NCBI RefSeq assembly: GCF_900094565.1
Contig: NZ_FMAF01000003.1
Location: forward strand, 248,001-312,000
Direction of reading: 5' to 3'
Source of the DNA: Martinezella lusitana
Lineage (GTDB): Bacteria > Pseudomonadota > Alphaproteobacteria > Rhizobiales > Rhizobiaceae
Length of the DNA stretch: 64,000 nucleotides
The translations under genes were made by a program, and so were the position numbers. This document shows positions 44,215-53,363 of the stretch, piece after piece. The first letter of the stretch is position 1. Every line of letters begins with the position of its first letter. Below the pieces are notes generated by a model. The model was not told the DNA's origin. It searched no databases and was given only the letters and a program-made list of their open reading frames with translations.

Positions 44215-45222
44215 TCAGCAGGCAAGCCGCTTCTCTTCGCTGGCAACCTTGCCGGTAACAGCTTTCGAAGCCTTGGGATAACGCTTGGTCACCTCGCGAA
44301 GCGTGGCGCAGGCCGTATCCTTGTTATCGAGCGCGGCAAGCGACATGCCGAGCTTCAGCAGCATTTCAGGCGCCTTTTCGGAACCGCTGTATTTCTGATG
44401 CGCATTCAGAAACGTCTTGGCAGCGTCGTTGTACTTGCCCTGGGAATAGAGCGCTTCGCCGAGCCAGAAATTGGCGTCCGCAGCCCGCGCGCTGCTCGGA
44501 TAGCTGTCGAGATACTGGCGGAACTCCTGTTCGGCGACGCTGTAGTCGCCGGACAGGACGTGGCCGTAGGCAGCCTTATACTGGTCACCTTCATTGCCGA
44601 GCGACGCCGTCTGCGCTCCGGAGCTGGCGCTTGGCGGCGCGCCCGAGCCATTATTGGCCGGCGTCAAGGCAGAACCCACCTGTTTACCGCTCTGATCGAA
44701 CTGGATCGAACCGAGTTGGCTCGGCGGCTTGCCCGTGCCGCTCCCCTGTTGGGGCGACACGCCGTTGCTACCGGAATCGCTGATGACGCTGGCGATGTCA
44801 TCCTGCCGACTGCCGGCGCCCTGGGCCGGAACGTCGGCTTCGCTCTTCTTCATCGGCGCATTGCTGGCGGCAGGGGCGCTACCGCCGCGCTTCTCGAGCT
44901 GCTGGAAGCGGAACTCGTTGTCTTCCTGCGTCTTGCGAATCTGCTCCTGCATCTGCAGCAACTGATAGCTCATCTCCTCGACGCGGCCGTTCAGCTGGCG
45001 CATCTGGTCTTCGAGCTGCTGAAGACGCACTTCAGCATCGCTGTTCTGAACATTGACGACAGGCGCCTGGCCTTGTCTCTGATAAGCGTTGTTCGGAGCC
45101 GACTGCGCGGAGGCGTCGCGGCCTCCGAGGTGGATTCCGAACAGCGACAAGGCAGAAGCGTCGCGCTCACTGCCTGCAACGGCAGCGAGACAAAGCAGGC
45201 TCGCCACGACAAGTCTTCTCAT
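44215..45222 (-). CDS. cpoB: Tol-Pal system periplasmic protein CpoB/YbgF
   Basis: 335 residues with a signal peptide, an N-terminal coiled coil (DAEVRLQQLEDQMRQLNGRV, about 60-105), a low-complexity linker (about 110-200) and C-terminal TPR repeats (YKAAYGHVLSGDYSVAEQEF, ANFWLGEALYSQGKYNDAAK). CpoB links TolA with peptidoglycan synthesis at division. A terminator separates it from pal upstream, so it has its own promoter or read-through. Confidence 0.9.
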   Translation of the reverse strand: MRRLVVASLLCLAAVAGSERDASALSLFGIHLGGRDASAQSAPNNAYQRQGQAPVVNVQNSDAEVRLQQLEDQMRQLNGRVEEMSYQLLQMQEQIRKTQEDNEFRFQQLEKRGGSAPAASNAPMKKSEADVPAQGAGSRQDDIASVISDSGSNGVSPQQGSGTGKPPSQLGSIQFDQSGKQVGSALTPANNGSGAPPSASSGAQTASLGNEGDQYKAAYGHVLSGDYSVAEQEFRQYLDSYPSSARAADANFWLGEALYSQGKYNDAAKTFLNAHQKYSGSEKAPEMLLKLGMSLAALDNKDTACATLREVTKRYPKASKAVTGKVASEEKRLAC

Positions 45223-45331
45223 ATGGATCTTCCTGTCTCATTGATTCTTCGGGCCATGGGGCTCGAACAGGAGATTTTTACAATTGCTCTCAAAAAGCAA
45301 CGGAGTTCGGCCAAAGTGTGGTCAAAAAAGT

Positions 45332-45356
45332 AAAGGCGGTCACGAGGACCGCCTTT
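45332..45356 (-). terminator. Rho-independent terminator after pal
   Basis: AAAGGCGGTC and GACCGCCTTT form a 10-bp stem with a 5-base loop, followed on the reverse strand by TACTTTTTTGACC. It closes the tol-pal transcript. Confidence 0.9.
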
Positions 45357-45383
45357 ATGTATTTCGACCGGTGCTTTGCCCTA

Positions 45384-45917
45384 TCAGGAGCCAGCGCCGT
45401 TGAGCACGGTAACGGCACGACGGTTCTGCGACCAGCAGGAGATGTCGTCGCAGGTCGCGACCGGACGTTCCTTGCCGTAGGAGATCGTCTTCATGCGCTT
45501 AGCCGGAACGCCGCGCGAAGCGAGATAGTCCTTGGTAGCAGTCGCACGACGGGCGCCGAGCGCCAGGTTGTATTCGCGCGTGCCGCGTTCGTCGGCATGG
45601 CCTTCGACGGTGATCGAATAGTTCGGATAACGGGCAAGCCACTGAGCCTGACGATCGAGCGTCTGGCCGGCATCGGCGCGAATCGACGAGCTGTCGGTGT
45701 CGAAGAAGATGCGGTCGCCGACATTGACGGTGAAATCCTGCGGCGAACCCGGAGCAGCATTGCCGGCACCATTCAGGCCAAGACCATTGGCATCATTCGG
45801 CAAGCCCTTCTTGGATGCACAACCGGCGAGCGAAAGGCCGACGAAAAGCGCGATCAGGATCGGGTTGCGGGCGAGGTTTTGCATATGGCCAACGGCCGGG
45901 GTTGCGATGCGGCTCAT
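45384..45917 (-). CDS. pal: Peptidoglycan-associated lipoprotein
   Basis: 177 residues from MSRIATPAV (AGGAGAG upstream). Lipobox LSLAGC with Cys at about 33; OmpA-like domain with IFFDTDSSSIRADA, ITVEGHADERGTREYNLALG and NRRAVTVL, containing the Asp and Arg that bind diaminopimelate. It anchors the outer membrane to the wall and binds TolB. Confidence 0.95.
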   Translation of the reverse strand: MSRIATPAVGHMQNLARNPILIALFVGLSLAGCASKKGLPNDANGLGLNGAGNAAPGSPQDFTVNVGDRIFFDTDSSSIRADAGQTLDRQAQWLARYPNYSITVEGHADERGTREYNLALGARRATATKDYLASRGVPAKRMKTISYGKERPVATCDDISCWSQNRRAVTVLNGAGS

Positions 45918-46068
45918 TGCCGGTCTCTCCTTAGTCTCTATCAGGGTTGCCAGACTGTAACCGGGTTCGGTTAATCCGATTCCAACAAATATGGTTAATG
46001 GTGTCCTAAAATTGTCCCGAAACGGTCCACTCACAGGACTTTGCGGCGATAACGTGGCAAGCGCCCCG

Positions 46069-47394
46069 TTACTCGAGAAGCGGCGACCAGGCCGGGTCGG
46101 AAGCAAAGCCCGAGGTCGGGATCTTCTGCTCGTTATAACCTGTCAGATCGATGGAATAGAGTTGCGGACCGCTGGAGCCGGCCGGTTCGCGGAAGAACAT
46201 GATGACACGGCCGTTCGGCGCCCAGGTCGGGCCCTCATTGTGGAAGCCGGTAGTCAACAGACGCTCGCCCGAACCGTCCGTCTTCATGACACCGATCGAG
46301 AAGCTTCCACCGGCCTGCTTGGTGAAGGCGATGAGATCGCCCCGCGGCGACCAGACCGGAGTGGAATAGGAGCCATCGCCGAAGGAGATGCGGTGCTGGT
46401 TGGAACCGTCAGCATTCATCACGTAAATCTGCTGCTTGCCGCCGCGGTCGCTTTCAAAGACGATCTGGGTGCCGTCGGGCGAATAGGACGGCGAAGTGTC
46501 GATCGCAGCCGTCGACGTCAGACGAGTCGTGGTGCGCGAGCGCAGGTCCATCGTATAGATGTTGGCGTTGCCTTCCTGCTGCAGGCTCATGATCACGCGC
46601 TGCCCGTCCGGCGAGAAGCGCGGCGAGAAGGTCATGCCGGGGAAATTGCCGACCAGTTCGCGCTGGCCCGTCTGCAACTGCAGCAGATAGACGCGCGGCT
46701 GCTGGTTGGCAAAGGACATGTAGGTGACTTCCTGCCGGTTCGGCGAGAAGCGCGGCGTCAGCACCAGGTCGCTGCCATCGGTCAGCATGCGCGCATTGGC
46801 GCCGTCCTGATCCATGATGCCGAGCTGCGTCTTGCGGGCCGTCTTCGGGCCGCTTTCCGCAACGAAGACGACGCGGGTATCGAAATAGCCCTTCTCGCCG
46901 GTGATCTTCTCGTAGATCCCGTCGGCGATGATATGGGCGACACGGCGCCAATTGTCCGGCTGGGCATAGAATTGCTGGCCGACCATTTGACTATTGCCAA
47001 ACGTATCCCACAGACGGAATTCGGCGCGAAGGCGGCCGCCTTCCTGCGTGACGCGACCCGTCACCAGCGCCTGGGCGTTGATGGCCGTCCAGTCCGGGAA
47101 GCGCGGCGTCGAGTCCGGATTGCTGATCTTCTCGATGAAGGCCTGCTTGTTGATCGGCGCGAACAGGCCCGAACGCTGCAGGTCGGCCGCAATCACACCC
47201 GAGATCTGCTGGCCGAGGCTATCATTCGACAGAAGGTCGGTGATGGCGATCGGCATGGGCTGGACGTTGCCCTTGTTGATGTTGATCTCGACCACGGCAT
47301 AGGCCGGCGTGGCAAGCGCAGTCATCAGGCCTGCCAGCACCAGCAGGAGACGGACGAGGGATTTTCTGATCATATGTATCAAGCCTTTCAGCAT
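46069..47394 (-). CDS. tolB: Tol-Pal system beta-propeller protein TolB
   Basis: 441 residues. Start taken at the ATG coupled to the upstream stop (TAATG); MIRKSLVR seven codons later is an alternative. Signal peptide ([21 protein letters not shown]), an N-terminal alpha/beta domain, then WD-like propeller repeats such as [29 protein letters not shown] and [18 protein letters not shown]. Periplasmic partner of Pal and TolA. Confidence 0.95.
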   Translation of the reverse strand: MLKGLIHMIRKSLVRLLLVLAGLMTALATPAYAVVEININKGNVQPMPIAITDLLSNDSLGQQISGVIAADLQRSGLFAPINKQAFIEKISNPDSTPRFPDWTAINAQALVTGRVTQEGGRLRAEFRLWDTFGNSQMVGQQFYAQPDNWRRVAHIIADGIYEKITGEKGYFDTRVVFVAESGPKTARKTQLGIMDQDGANARMLTDGSDLVLTPRFSPNRQEVTYMSFANQQPRVYLLQLQTGQRELVGNFPGMTFSPRFSPDGQRVIMSLQQEGNANIYTMDLRSRTTTRLTSTAAIDTSPSYSPDGTQIVFESDRGGKQQIYVMNADGSNQHRISFGDGSYSTPVWSPRGDLIAFTKQAGGSFSIGVMKTDGSGERLLTTGFHNEGPTWAPNGRVIMFFREPAGSSGPQLYSIDLTGYNEQKIPTSGFASDPAWSPLLE

Positions 47395-47825
47395 TAATTC
47401 GCTGGATCGCTGGCATCGAAGTTAACAGTCACTTCTTTCCAAACGTCGTATTGATCTATTGGCAGATTTTTGAACGGAGCGGATCTGAATACTGCTCGCA
47501 GCGCGCTTGCCGCCACAGCTTGTTGGGTTTTCTCCGGACCGCCCGTCATGACAACATTCGGCTTGCCAACGATCTGTCCGGCACGATCGAGCTCAAACCG
47601 GATTTGAACACGGACATTCTTGATGCCGGATAGATTCGTCGGCGGCGGCCAATTTGCCGTGACACTCTTGCGGATATTCTCAATCATGGAATGCTCAAGC
47701 CGATCCTTGCCGGCAGCAGTTTCCGCGCATCGCGCAGACGCTGAGCCCGCCAGGATAATCGCCAGGGCCGCAAACAAGGACAGGCCGAAACGAGGACAGT
47801 GGAAACGCCGCACTCCCCGCATCAC
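47394..47825 (-). CDS. Stand-alone TolA C-terminal-domain-like periplasmic protein
   Basis: 143 residues: a signal peptide ([19 protein letters not shown]) followed by a domain closely like the C-terminus of the adjacent TolA ([20 protein letters not shown] here, VRIKVHFRLDKSGQIVGEPD in TolA; both end with a WxEVxVNFxAxD motif). The ATG overlaps the tolA stop and the stop overlaps tolB, so it belongs to the operon. It may be a domain duplication that contacts TolB or Pal without the TolQR link. Confidence 0.75.
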   Translation of the reverse strand: MMRGVRRFHCPRFGLSLFAALAIILAGSASARCAETAAGKDRLEHSMIENIRKSVTANWPPPTNLSGIKNVRVQIRFELDRAGQIVGKPNVVMTGGPEKTQQAVAASALRAVFRSAPFKNLPIDQYDVWKEVTVNFDASDPAN

Positions 47826-49054
47826 ATCCCCAGGTCCGCTGCACTGAAATTGACGACGACTTCCTGCCAGTCTTCATATTTGTCCGGTGGCAATATCTTC
47901 AGGTAATCCGACTGCGCCCGCATCACAGCGCGTACGGCAGCACTCTGCATGGCGGCCTGTGTCGACGCCGGCCCGCCGCTCGTCGTCGCATCCGGTTCGC
48001 CGACGATCTGGCCAGACTTGTCGAGCCTGAAATGCACCTTGATCCGCACGTCGCCGGCACCTTCGAGACCGGGCATCAGATTCCAGTACTTGGCGATCAG
48101 ATCACGCAGCCCGTCTTGCTGGCTTTGGCTGAGTTTGCCCGCGCCGAGAGATTTCATACCGCCACGCGAGGCGACCTGAGTATCGGCGCCGGCGGAAGCC
48201 TGCTTCGATGAACGCGCCGCGCCGCCCTTCGACGATGTGTTGTTCAGCATCGCCGAGATTTGATCCTCATTGAAATCGCTGGCGGGCGACTTGGCTCCCT
48301 TGGCCGTCTCGCGCTTCTTGTCAGCGTCCTTCTTGCCGTCATCGGCCGACGTGGTCTTGCTCGTGCTCTGCGTCGTCGTCTTATCCGTCGGCTTGGCGTC
48401 GGCCACCTTCACATCGGGCTTCGGTACAGGCTTGACTTCGGGCTTCTGCTCGACGGTCTTCGGCGGCGTCGGCTGCGGCTTGACATCCGGTACGGGAACA
48501 TTGTTCGGCAGCTGGATTTCAGCCTGCTGCGTCGGCTGTTCGGTCGGAGGCGGCGTCGGCGTTACATCGGCCTTCGGGGTGGGAGGCGTCGGATCGGGCT
48601 TCGGCGCGGGGGTGGGCGTCACATCCGGCTTCTGCTGCGGAACGGCGGCCACTTCCTTCGGCGCCGCCTCGGTATCCTTCTGCTCGACCGTCTTGACGTC
48701 ATTCGGCCGCGGATCGTCCTGCGGAACAGGCGTTTCCACCTTTTTCGGTGCCAGAGCCGCAGTATCGCTTTCCGGCCGCTGCGTCGGCACGACCGGGTTC
48801 TTGATATCGACGTTGTTCTCGCCAACGTTCTGCGCGTTGGCGACCTGGTCCTGCTTCGTGGTCTGCTTGCGCGAGACGTGATCCGTCACCGGCGCCTTCT
48901 TCTCACCCTGCTGGAGCTGGTCCGCCTGCACGATGTCGACATCCATCGCCGTGCTTTCCGGCGTCTCTAGCGGCGCCGGCGCACTCAGCGTCACCATGGC
49001 GCCGATGAGCACCAGGATGTGAACTACCGCAGATGTGGCAAGACTGCGCTTCAT
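47822..49054 (-). CDS. tolA: Tol-Pal system protein TolA
   Basis: 410 residues: a single N-terminal membrane helix with SHLxxH-like start (SLATSAVVHILVLIGAMVTL), a long Pro/Lys/Thr-rich spacer (about 90-270) in place of the enterobacterial Ala/Lys helix, and a TonB/TolA-like C-terminal domain (about 300-408). It transmits proton-motive-force energy from TolQR to Pal. Low sequence similarity is usual; position decides the name. Confidence 0.9.
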   Translation of the reverse strand: MKRSLATSAVVHILVLIGAMVTLSAPAPLETPESTAMDVDIVQADQLQQGEKKAPVTDHVSRKQTTKQDQVANAQNVGENNVDIKNPVVPTQRPESDTAALAPKKVETPVPQDDPRPNDVKTVEQKDTEAAPKEVAAVPQQKPDVTPTPAPKPDPTPPTPKADVTPTPPPTEQPTQQAEIQLPNNVPVPDVKPQPTPPKTVEQKPEVKPVPKPDVKVADAKPTDKTTTQSTSKTTSADDGKKDADKKRETAKGAKSPASDFNEDQISAMLNNTSSKGGAARSSKQASAGADTQVASRGGMKSLGAGKLSQSQQDGLRDLIAKYWNLMPGLEGAGDVRIKVHFRLDKSGQIVGEPDATTSGGPASTQAAMQSAAVRAVMRAQSDYLKILPPDKYEDWQEVVVNFSAADLGM

Positions 49055-49063
49055 GGCGATTGA

Positions 49064-49522
49064 TCAGTGATCCGTTATCTGCTGCGTGACGAGGCCGATA
49101 TTCTTGTAACCGGCTTCCTGGATGCGTGACATGACGTCGGCGATGACGCCGTAAGGCGCCTTGCCGTCGCCACGCACGAAGATGCGCTCGTTGTAGCCTG
49201 TCGTCGCGATCGCCTGCAGCTTGGCGGCAATGTCTGCTGCCTGGATCTGCGTTTCCTGCAAGAAGACCTGGCCGTCGGCCTTGATCGAAATGGTGATCGG
49301 CTGGGTCTGCGCGTTTAGCGCGCCTGCCTGCGTCTGCGGCAGGTCGATCGGCACGCCCGACGTCATCATCGGCGCCGCCACCATGAAGATGATGAGCAGC
49401 ACGAGCATGACGTCGACCAGCGGCGTCACGTTGATATCGGAAATCGGGCCGCCCCGGCCGCTGCCGCGACGACTGCCCCGGCGGCCACCGCCGCCACCCT
49501 TGCCTCCAACAGACATTGCCAT
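49064..49522 (-). CDS. tolR: Tol-Pal system protein TolR
   Basis: 152 residues: a Gly/Arg-rich N-terminus, SDINVTPLVDVMLVLLIIFM (membrane helix with the conserved Asp), and an ExbD/TolR periplasmic domain. An ATG two codons later is also possible. It forms the proton-driven motor with TolQ; the gap to tolA is 9 bases. Confidence 0.95.
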   Translation of the reverse strand: MAMSVGGKGGGGGRRGSRRGSGRGGPISDINVTPLVDVMLVLLIIFMVAAPMMTSGVPIDLPQTQAGALNAQTQPITISIKADGQVFLQETQIQAADIAAKLQAIATTGYNERIFVRGDGKAPYGVIADVMSRIQEAGYKNIGLVTQQITDH

Positions 49523-49548
49523 ATGAGTTCTCCGGTTCTGTCCGCTAC

Positions 49549-50271
49549 TTATTGAGCCGCTTGACGAGGCTGCAGCTTCTCATCGATCTGGCGCGAAAGA
49601 ATGGCGGAGAATTCATCCGCGAAGCCTTCCATGCGCCCCGAAAGCTTGCCGGCATCGCCAGAGAACTTGTTGTAAGCGATAACGGCGGGAATAGCCGCGA
49701 CCAGACCGATGGCGGTCGCCAGCAGCGCTTCGGCGATACCCGGCGCGACAACCGCAAGATTGGTCGATTTGGAACCGGCGATGGCCTGGAACGAGGTCAT
49801 GATACCGACGACCGTGCCGAACAGACCGATGAACGGACCGGCCGAACCGATGGTGGCCAGAGATCCGAGGCGAGCCATCAGATGTTCCGATTCACGCGCC
49901 AAGGTGACGTCCATGGCCCGGTCGATACGCATCTGCAGCCCGATCGGCGACCGCGCGCCGCGCTCGAACGATTTCTTCCATTCCCGCATCGCCGCGACGA
50001 AGATGGCGCTGAGGCCCGTATTGTTGCGTTCCGAAAGCGTCCGGTAAAGCTCTTCGAGCGATTGGCCCGACCAGAAGACCTGCTCGAAATGATCGAACTG
50101 CCGGCGCGCTCTCGCGTAGCTCAGATACTTGTCGATGACGATTGCCCACGTCCACACGGATGCGGCCAGAAGGCCGATCATGACAAGCTTGACCACCAGG
50201 CCCGCCTGCATGAATAGCGACCAGAGGGTGATGTCCGGTGTGGTGGCCGCTGCCAATGCTACTTGTTCCAT
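49549..50271 (-). CDS. tolQ: Tol-Pal system protein TolQ
   Basis: 240 residues with three membrane helices (about 18-38, 138-160 and 172-192). LGSLATIGSAGPFIGLFGTV and APGIAEALLATAIGLVAAIP are the MotA/TolQ/ExbB channel motifs. It is first in the tolQRA-TonB-like-tolB-pal run. Confidence 0.95.
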   Translation of the reverse strand: MEQVALAAATTPDITLWSLFMQAGLVVKLVMIGLLAASVWTWAIVIDKYLSYARARRQFDHFEQVFWSGQSLEELYRTLSERNNTGLSAIFVAAMREWKKSFERGARSPIGLQMRIDRAMDVTLARESEHLMARLGSLATIGSAGPFIGLFGTVVGIMTSFQAIAGSKSTNLAVVAPGIAEALLATAIGLVAAIPAVIAYNKFSGDAGKLSGRMEGFADEFSAILSRQIDEKLQPRQAAQ

Positions 50272-50687
50272 TGATCCAAAATCCCCGAATCCAAACGCCC
50301 GGCGCTAGACCGGGCGGCTAAAAGTGATCTCACAAGAAATGTTTGGCAGCCGCCGCTGAACGCCCTGGTCAAGCCTTCCAAGCTTACAATTGCCTTCTTG
50401 CCGTCAAATTTGGTCAAAGGAAGGCGTGCACCGCACAAACTCCGACTTAACTAGTAAGACACTATTATGGTTAAAAGAATGTTAGCGTCGAAACATGAAG
50501 GATTTAACGGCGACGAAGGCTTATTCTAGCTCCTGGGAAGAAATGACAGGGCGAAACCGCCGGCAAACGCAGACAGATCTTGCGCCGCGAATTCCTTCAC
50601 ACAAAACTCAAGTTTTTGCAAGCACCGGCAGACAGCGGTCATATCTTTGCGTGCAGCCGCTTGCCCGACGAGACGTTGACTGCCTTG
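50272..50687. other. Intergenic region between ybgC and tolQ
   Basis: 416 bases. Near tolQ a hairpin GCCCGG/CCGGGC (50297-50315) stands in the leader. On the reverse strand TTGACC and TTTGACG around 50400-50420 could be -35 elements of a tolQ promoter, and 50450-50485 is AT-rich. Short plus-strand ORFs here have no recognisable product. In many bacteria ybgC and tolQ are coupled, so the gap is unusual. Confidence 0.4.
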
Positions 50688-51143
50688 CTAGCCAGCGGAT
50701 TGCGATGCCGAGAGCATCTGTGCCGCCAGCTTTTCCGGCAGCCGCCGCGGTCGCCCCTTCGCGTTGATTACGGCAATGATGACCTTGGCGGCGATCAGCA
50801 GCGTGTCGCCGCGGCGTATTTCCTGGGAGAGCACCATCTTCGCGCCGCCGGCTTTCTCGGTGACGGTGCGAATCAGCAGCACATCATCCATGCGGGCGGG
50901 CCCCTTGAAGTCGATCTCCATACGGTGGACCACGAAAACAAGCCCTTCCTCGTCGGCACTCAAAAGCTCGCGCTGTTCCACACCGAGACAGCGCAGGTAG
51001 TCCGTGCGGCCGCGCTCGAGGAAATGCAGATACCGCGCGTGATAGACGAGGCCGGAAAAATCCGTATCTTCGTAATAGACTCGCTGCACCAGCCGGTGGC
51101 TTCCGGCTTCCAGTTCCCCAGCTATCAGAAAGGGGCTGTTCAT
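50688..51143 (-). CDS. ybgC: Acyl-CoA thioesterase YbgC (tol-pal associated)
   Basis: 151 residues from MNSPFLIAG, with AAGGAGA upstream; two upstream in-frame starts are less likely. The hot-dog fold signature VYYEDTDFSGLVYHARYLHF with the catalytic Asp is clear, followed by FLERGRTDYLR. It hydrolyses acyl-CoA or acyl-carrier-protein thioesters and is usual upstream of tolQ. Confidence 0.9.
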   Translation of the reverse strand: MNSPFLIAGELEAGSHRLVQRVYYEDTDFSGLVYHARYLHFLERGRTDYLRCLGVEQRELLSADEEGLVFVVHRMEIDFKGPARMDDVLLIRTVTEKAGGAKMVLSQEIRRGDTLLIAAKVIIAVINAKGRPRRLPEKLAAQMLSASQSAG

Positions 51144-51206
51144 CGTTGCCGCATCTCCTTGTATGTCCGGCATCTCTTTGGCCGAAGTTCTGCCATCAAG
51201 CAAGCT

Positions 51207-51235
51207 TTGAACAATTGTCATAAACTCCGACTATC
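51207..51235 (+). promoter_or_regulatory. Candidate promoter of sqdBDC
   Basis: TTGAAC at 51207-51212 and ACTATC at 51230-51235 are 17 bases apart, 44 bases before the sqdB start, within the divergent sqdB-ybgC gap. The -10 is weak. Confidence 0.3.
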
Positions 51236-51279
51236 CGGAATGGTGCCGGCTAGCGGTTCGGCGCAGAAGGAAAAATCTC

Positions 51280-52500
51280 ATGAAAATAGCGGTAATGGGT
51301 GGCGACGGATTCATCGGTTGGCCAACCTCGCTCCATCTCTCCGATGCCGGTCATGAGGTCCATATCCTCGACAATCTCTCCCGCCGATGGATCGATACGG
51401 AACTGGGCGTCCAGTCCCTGACGCCGATGGACTCGATCCAGGAACGCACCCGCATCTGGCACGCCGAAACCGGCCGCCGCATCCACTTCAATCTCATCGA
51501 TCTCGCCAAGGACTACGAGCTCCTGAAAACGTGGCTGGCCGAGCATCGCCCCGATGCGATCGTGCATTTCGCCGAGCAGCGCGCCGCCCCCTATTCGATG
51601 AAGAGCGACCGCCACAAGAATTACACGGTCAACAACAATGTCAGCGCCACGCATAATCTGCTGAACGCACTCGTCGAACTCAATCTCGATGCCCATCTCG
51701 TGCATCTCGGCACCATGGGCGTCTATGGCTATTCCACGGTCGGCGCCGCCATTCCGGAGGGCTATCTGCCTGTTGGTATCGAGACGGCAGACGGGCGGTC
51801 CGTCAGCCAGGAGATTCTCTATCCGGCCAATCCTGGCTCGATCTATCACATGACGAAATGCCTCGATCAGCTTCTCTTCCAATTCTACGCCAAGAACGAC
51901 GGCCTTAGGATCACCGATCTGCACCAGGGCATCGTCTGGGGCACACATACAGAGCAAACCCGCAGGCATCAGCAGCTGATCAACCGTTTCGACTATGACG
52001 GCGACTACGGCACGGTGCTCAATCGCTTCCTCATCCAGGCGGCGATCGGCTATCCCCTGACCGTACACGGCACCGGCGGCCAGACGCGTGCCTTCATCCA
52101 CATCCAGGACTCGGTGCGCTGCATCGAGCTTGCGCTGAAGAACCCGCCCCAACGCAACGCCCGCGTCGAGATCTTCAACCAGATGACGGAAACACATCGC
52201 GTCCGCGATCTCGCCGAGATGATCGCGAAAATAAGCGGCGCCGAAGTCGTCCGCCTGCCCAATCCGCGCAAGGAAGCCCCCGAGAACGATCTGATCGTCA
52301 ACAACGACAAGTTCCTCAATCTCGGGTTGGCACCCATCACGCTCGAAGCCGGCCTTCTGAGCGAAATCGTCGATGTCGCCAAGAAGTACGCCTATCGCGT
52401 CGATCGCTCGCGTGTCCCGGCCGTCTCCGCCTGGACCAAGGATATCGCGGCGACTGTCAACCACGATCCCGAGGGCAAGAGATTGAAGTCCGTCTCATGA
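51280..52500 (+). CDS. sqdB: UDP-sulfoquinovose synthase
   Basis: 406 residues. NAD-binding GGDGFIGWPTSLHL at the N-terminus; YHMTKCLDQLLF holds the Tyr-x3-Lys catalytic pair; VHFAEQRAAPYSM and TDLHQGIVWGTHTEQTRRH are characteristic of SqdB among epimerase-like enzymes. It makes UDP-sulfoquinovose from UDP-glucose and sulfite, the headgroup donor for sulfolipid. The next gene overlaps by 4 bases. Confidence 0.95.
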   Translation: MKIAVMGGDGFIGWPTSLHLSDAGHEVHILDNLSRRWIDTELGVQSLTPMDSIQERTRIWHAETGRRIHFNLIDLAKDYELLKTWLAEHRPDAIVHFAEQRAAPYSMKSDRHKNYTVNNNVSATHNLLNALVELNLDAHLVHLGTMGVYGYSTVGAAIPEGYLPVGIETADGRSVSQEILYPANPGSIYHMTKCLDQLLFQFYAKNDGLRITDLHQGIVWGTHTEQTRRHQQLINRFDYDGDYGTVLNRFLIQAAIGYPLTVHGTGGQTRAFIHIQDSVRCIELALKNPPQRNARVEIFNQMTETHRVRDLAEMIAKISGAEVVRLPNPRKEAPENDLIVNNDKFLNLGLAPITLEAGLLSEIVDVAKKYAYRVDRSRVPAVSAWTKDIAATVNHDPEGKRLKSVS

Positions 52501-53363
52501 TGCCAGGAAGCGAAATGCTGCAGGGACTTCGCTCGCAGACCCGCCCCCGCTCCGGCCAAGCATTCGTGACCCTCGTCACGAATGCCGACTACGCCATGGG
52601 CGCTACGGCGCTGGCGCGGTCGATTGTTCGGACGCGCACGAAGGCCGATATCGTCGTCCTGCACACGGCAGGCGTCCACGAAGGCGATCTTGCCCCGCTC
52701 ATCGCGCTCGACTGCCGGCTGATCGAGGTCGAACACCTGCCTCTGTCCGATACTTTCAACGAACGGCATGCGCGCGGCAATCTTCATGCCGCCGCTCCCT
52801 TCACCAAGGGCCGCAAGCCTTCCTTTCACACGCCGCTCGACAATTTCTGCAAGCTGCGGCTCTGGCAGCTCATTGAATACGACACTTGTGTCTTCATCGA
52901 CGCGGACGTCCTCGTGCTGAAGAATGTCGACAGGCTTTTCGATTACCCTGAGTTTTCCGCCGCGCCGAATGTCTATGAAAGCCTTTCCGATTTTCATCGG
53001 CTGAACTCCGGCGTCTTCGTCGCCAAGCCGTCGCTTGCGACGTTTCAGGACATGCTGCAGCGGCTCGACCGCCCCGACGTCTTCTGGCGGCGCACAGATC
53101 AGACCTTTCTCGAGACATTCTTCCCGGATTGGCACGGCCTGCCGATCTTCATGAACATGCTGCAATATGTATGGTTCACCATGCCGGCGCTCTGGGACTG
53201 GAACAGCATTTCGATCCTGCATTACCAGTATGAAAAGCCTTGGGAGGAGAACCATCCGAAGGCTGCGCTGCTGAGACCCTTGATCGACTTGTGGCATGGC
53301 TTCCATACCGGGCTGGATATGCCCGATATCGCGACGCTCGCAAATCCCAAAGAGGCTGCATGA
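52497..53363 (+). CDS. sqdD: Glycosyltransferase family 8, sulfolipid SqdD-like
   Basis: 288 residues. FVTLVTNADYAMGATALARS is the GT8 opening and DTCVFIDADVLVLKNVDRLF contains the DxD metal motif; HRLNSGVFVAKPS follows. In S. meliloti and Rhodobacter sqdBDC, SqdD is the probable transferase that moves sulfoquinovose to diacylglycerol. Overlap with both neighbours by 4 bases supports the operon. Confidence 0.85.
   Translation: MMPGSEMLQGLRSQTRPRSGQAFVTLVTNADYAMGATALARSIVRTRTKADIVVLHTAGVHEGDLAPLIALDCRLIEVEHLPLSDTFNERHARGNLHAAAPFTKGRKPSFHTPLDNFCKLRLWQLIEYDTCVFIDADVLVLKNVDRLFDYPEFSAAPNVYESLSDFHRLNSGVFVAKPSLATFQDMLQRLDRPDVFWRRTDQTFLETFFPDWHGLPIFMNMLQYVWFTMPALWDWNSISILHYQYEKPWEENHPKAALLRPLIDLWHGFHTGLDMPDIATLANPKEAA

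Noticed and set aside
45991..47397. 468-codon plus-strand frame opposite tolB
   Set aside because: tolB is certain on the other strand; this is a codon-bias shadow.
50495..50767. 90-codon plus-strand ORF in the ybgC-tolQ gap
   Set aside because: No ribosome-binding site or family pattern, and it runs into ybgC on the other strand.
51250..52464. 404-codon reverse-strand frame opposite sqdB
   Set aside because: sqdB is certain; the reverse product is a shadow with no domain.
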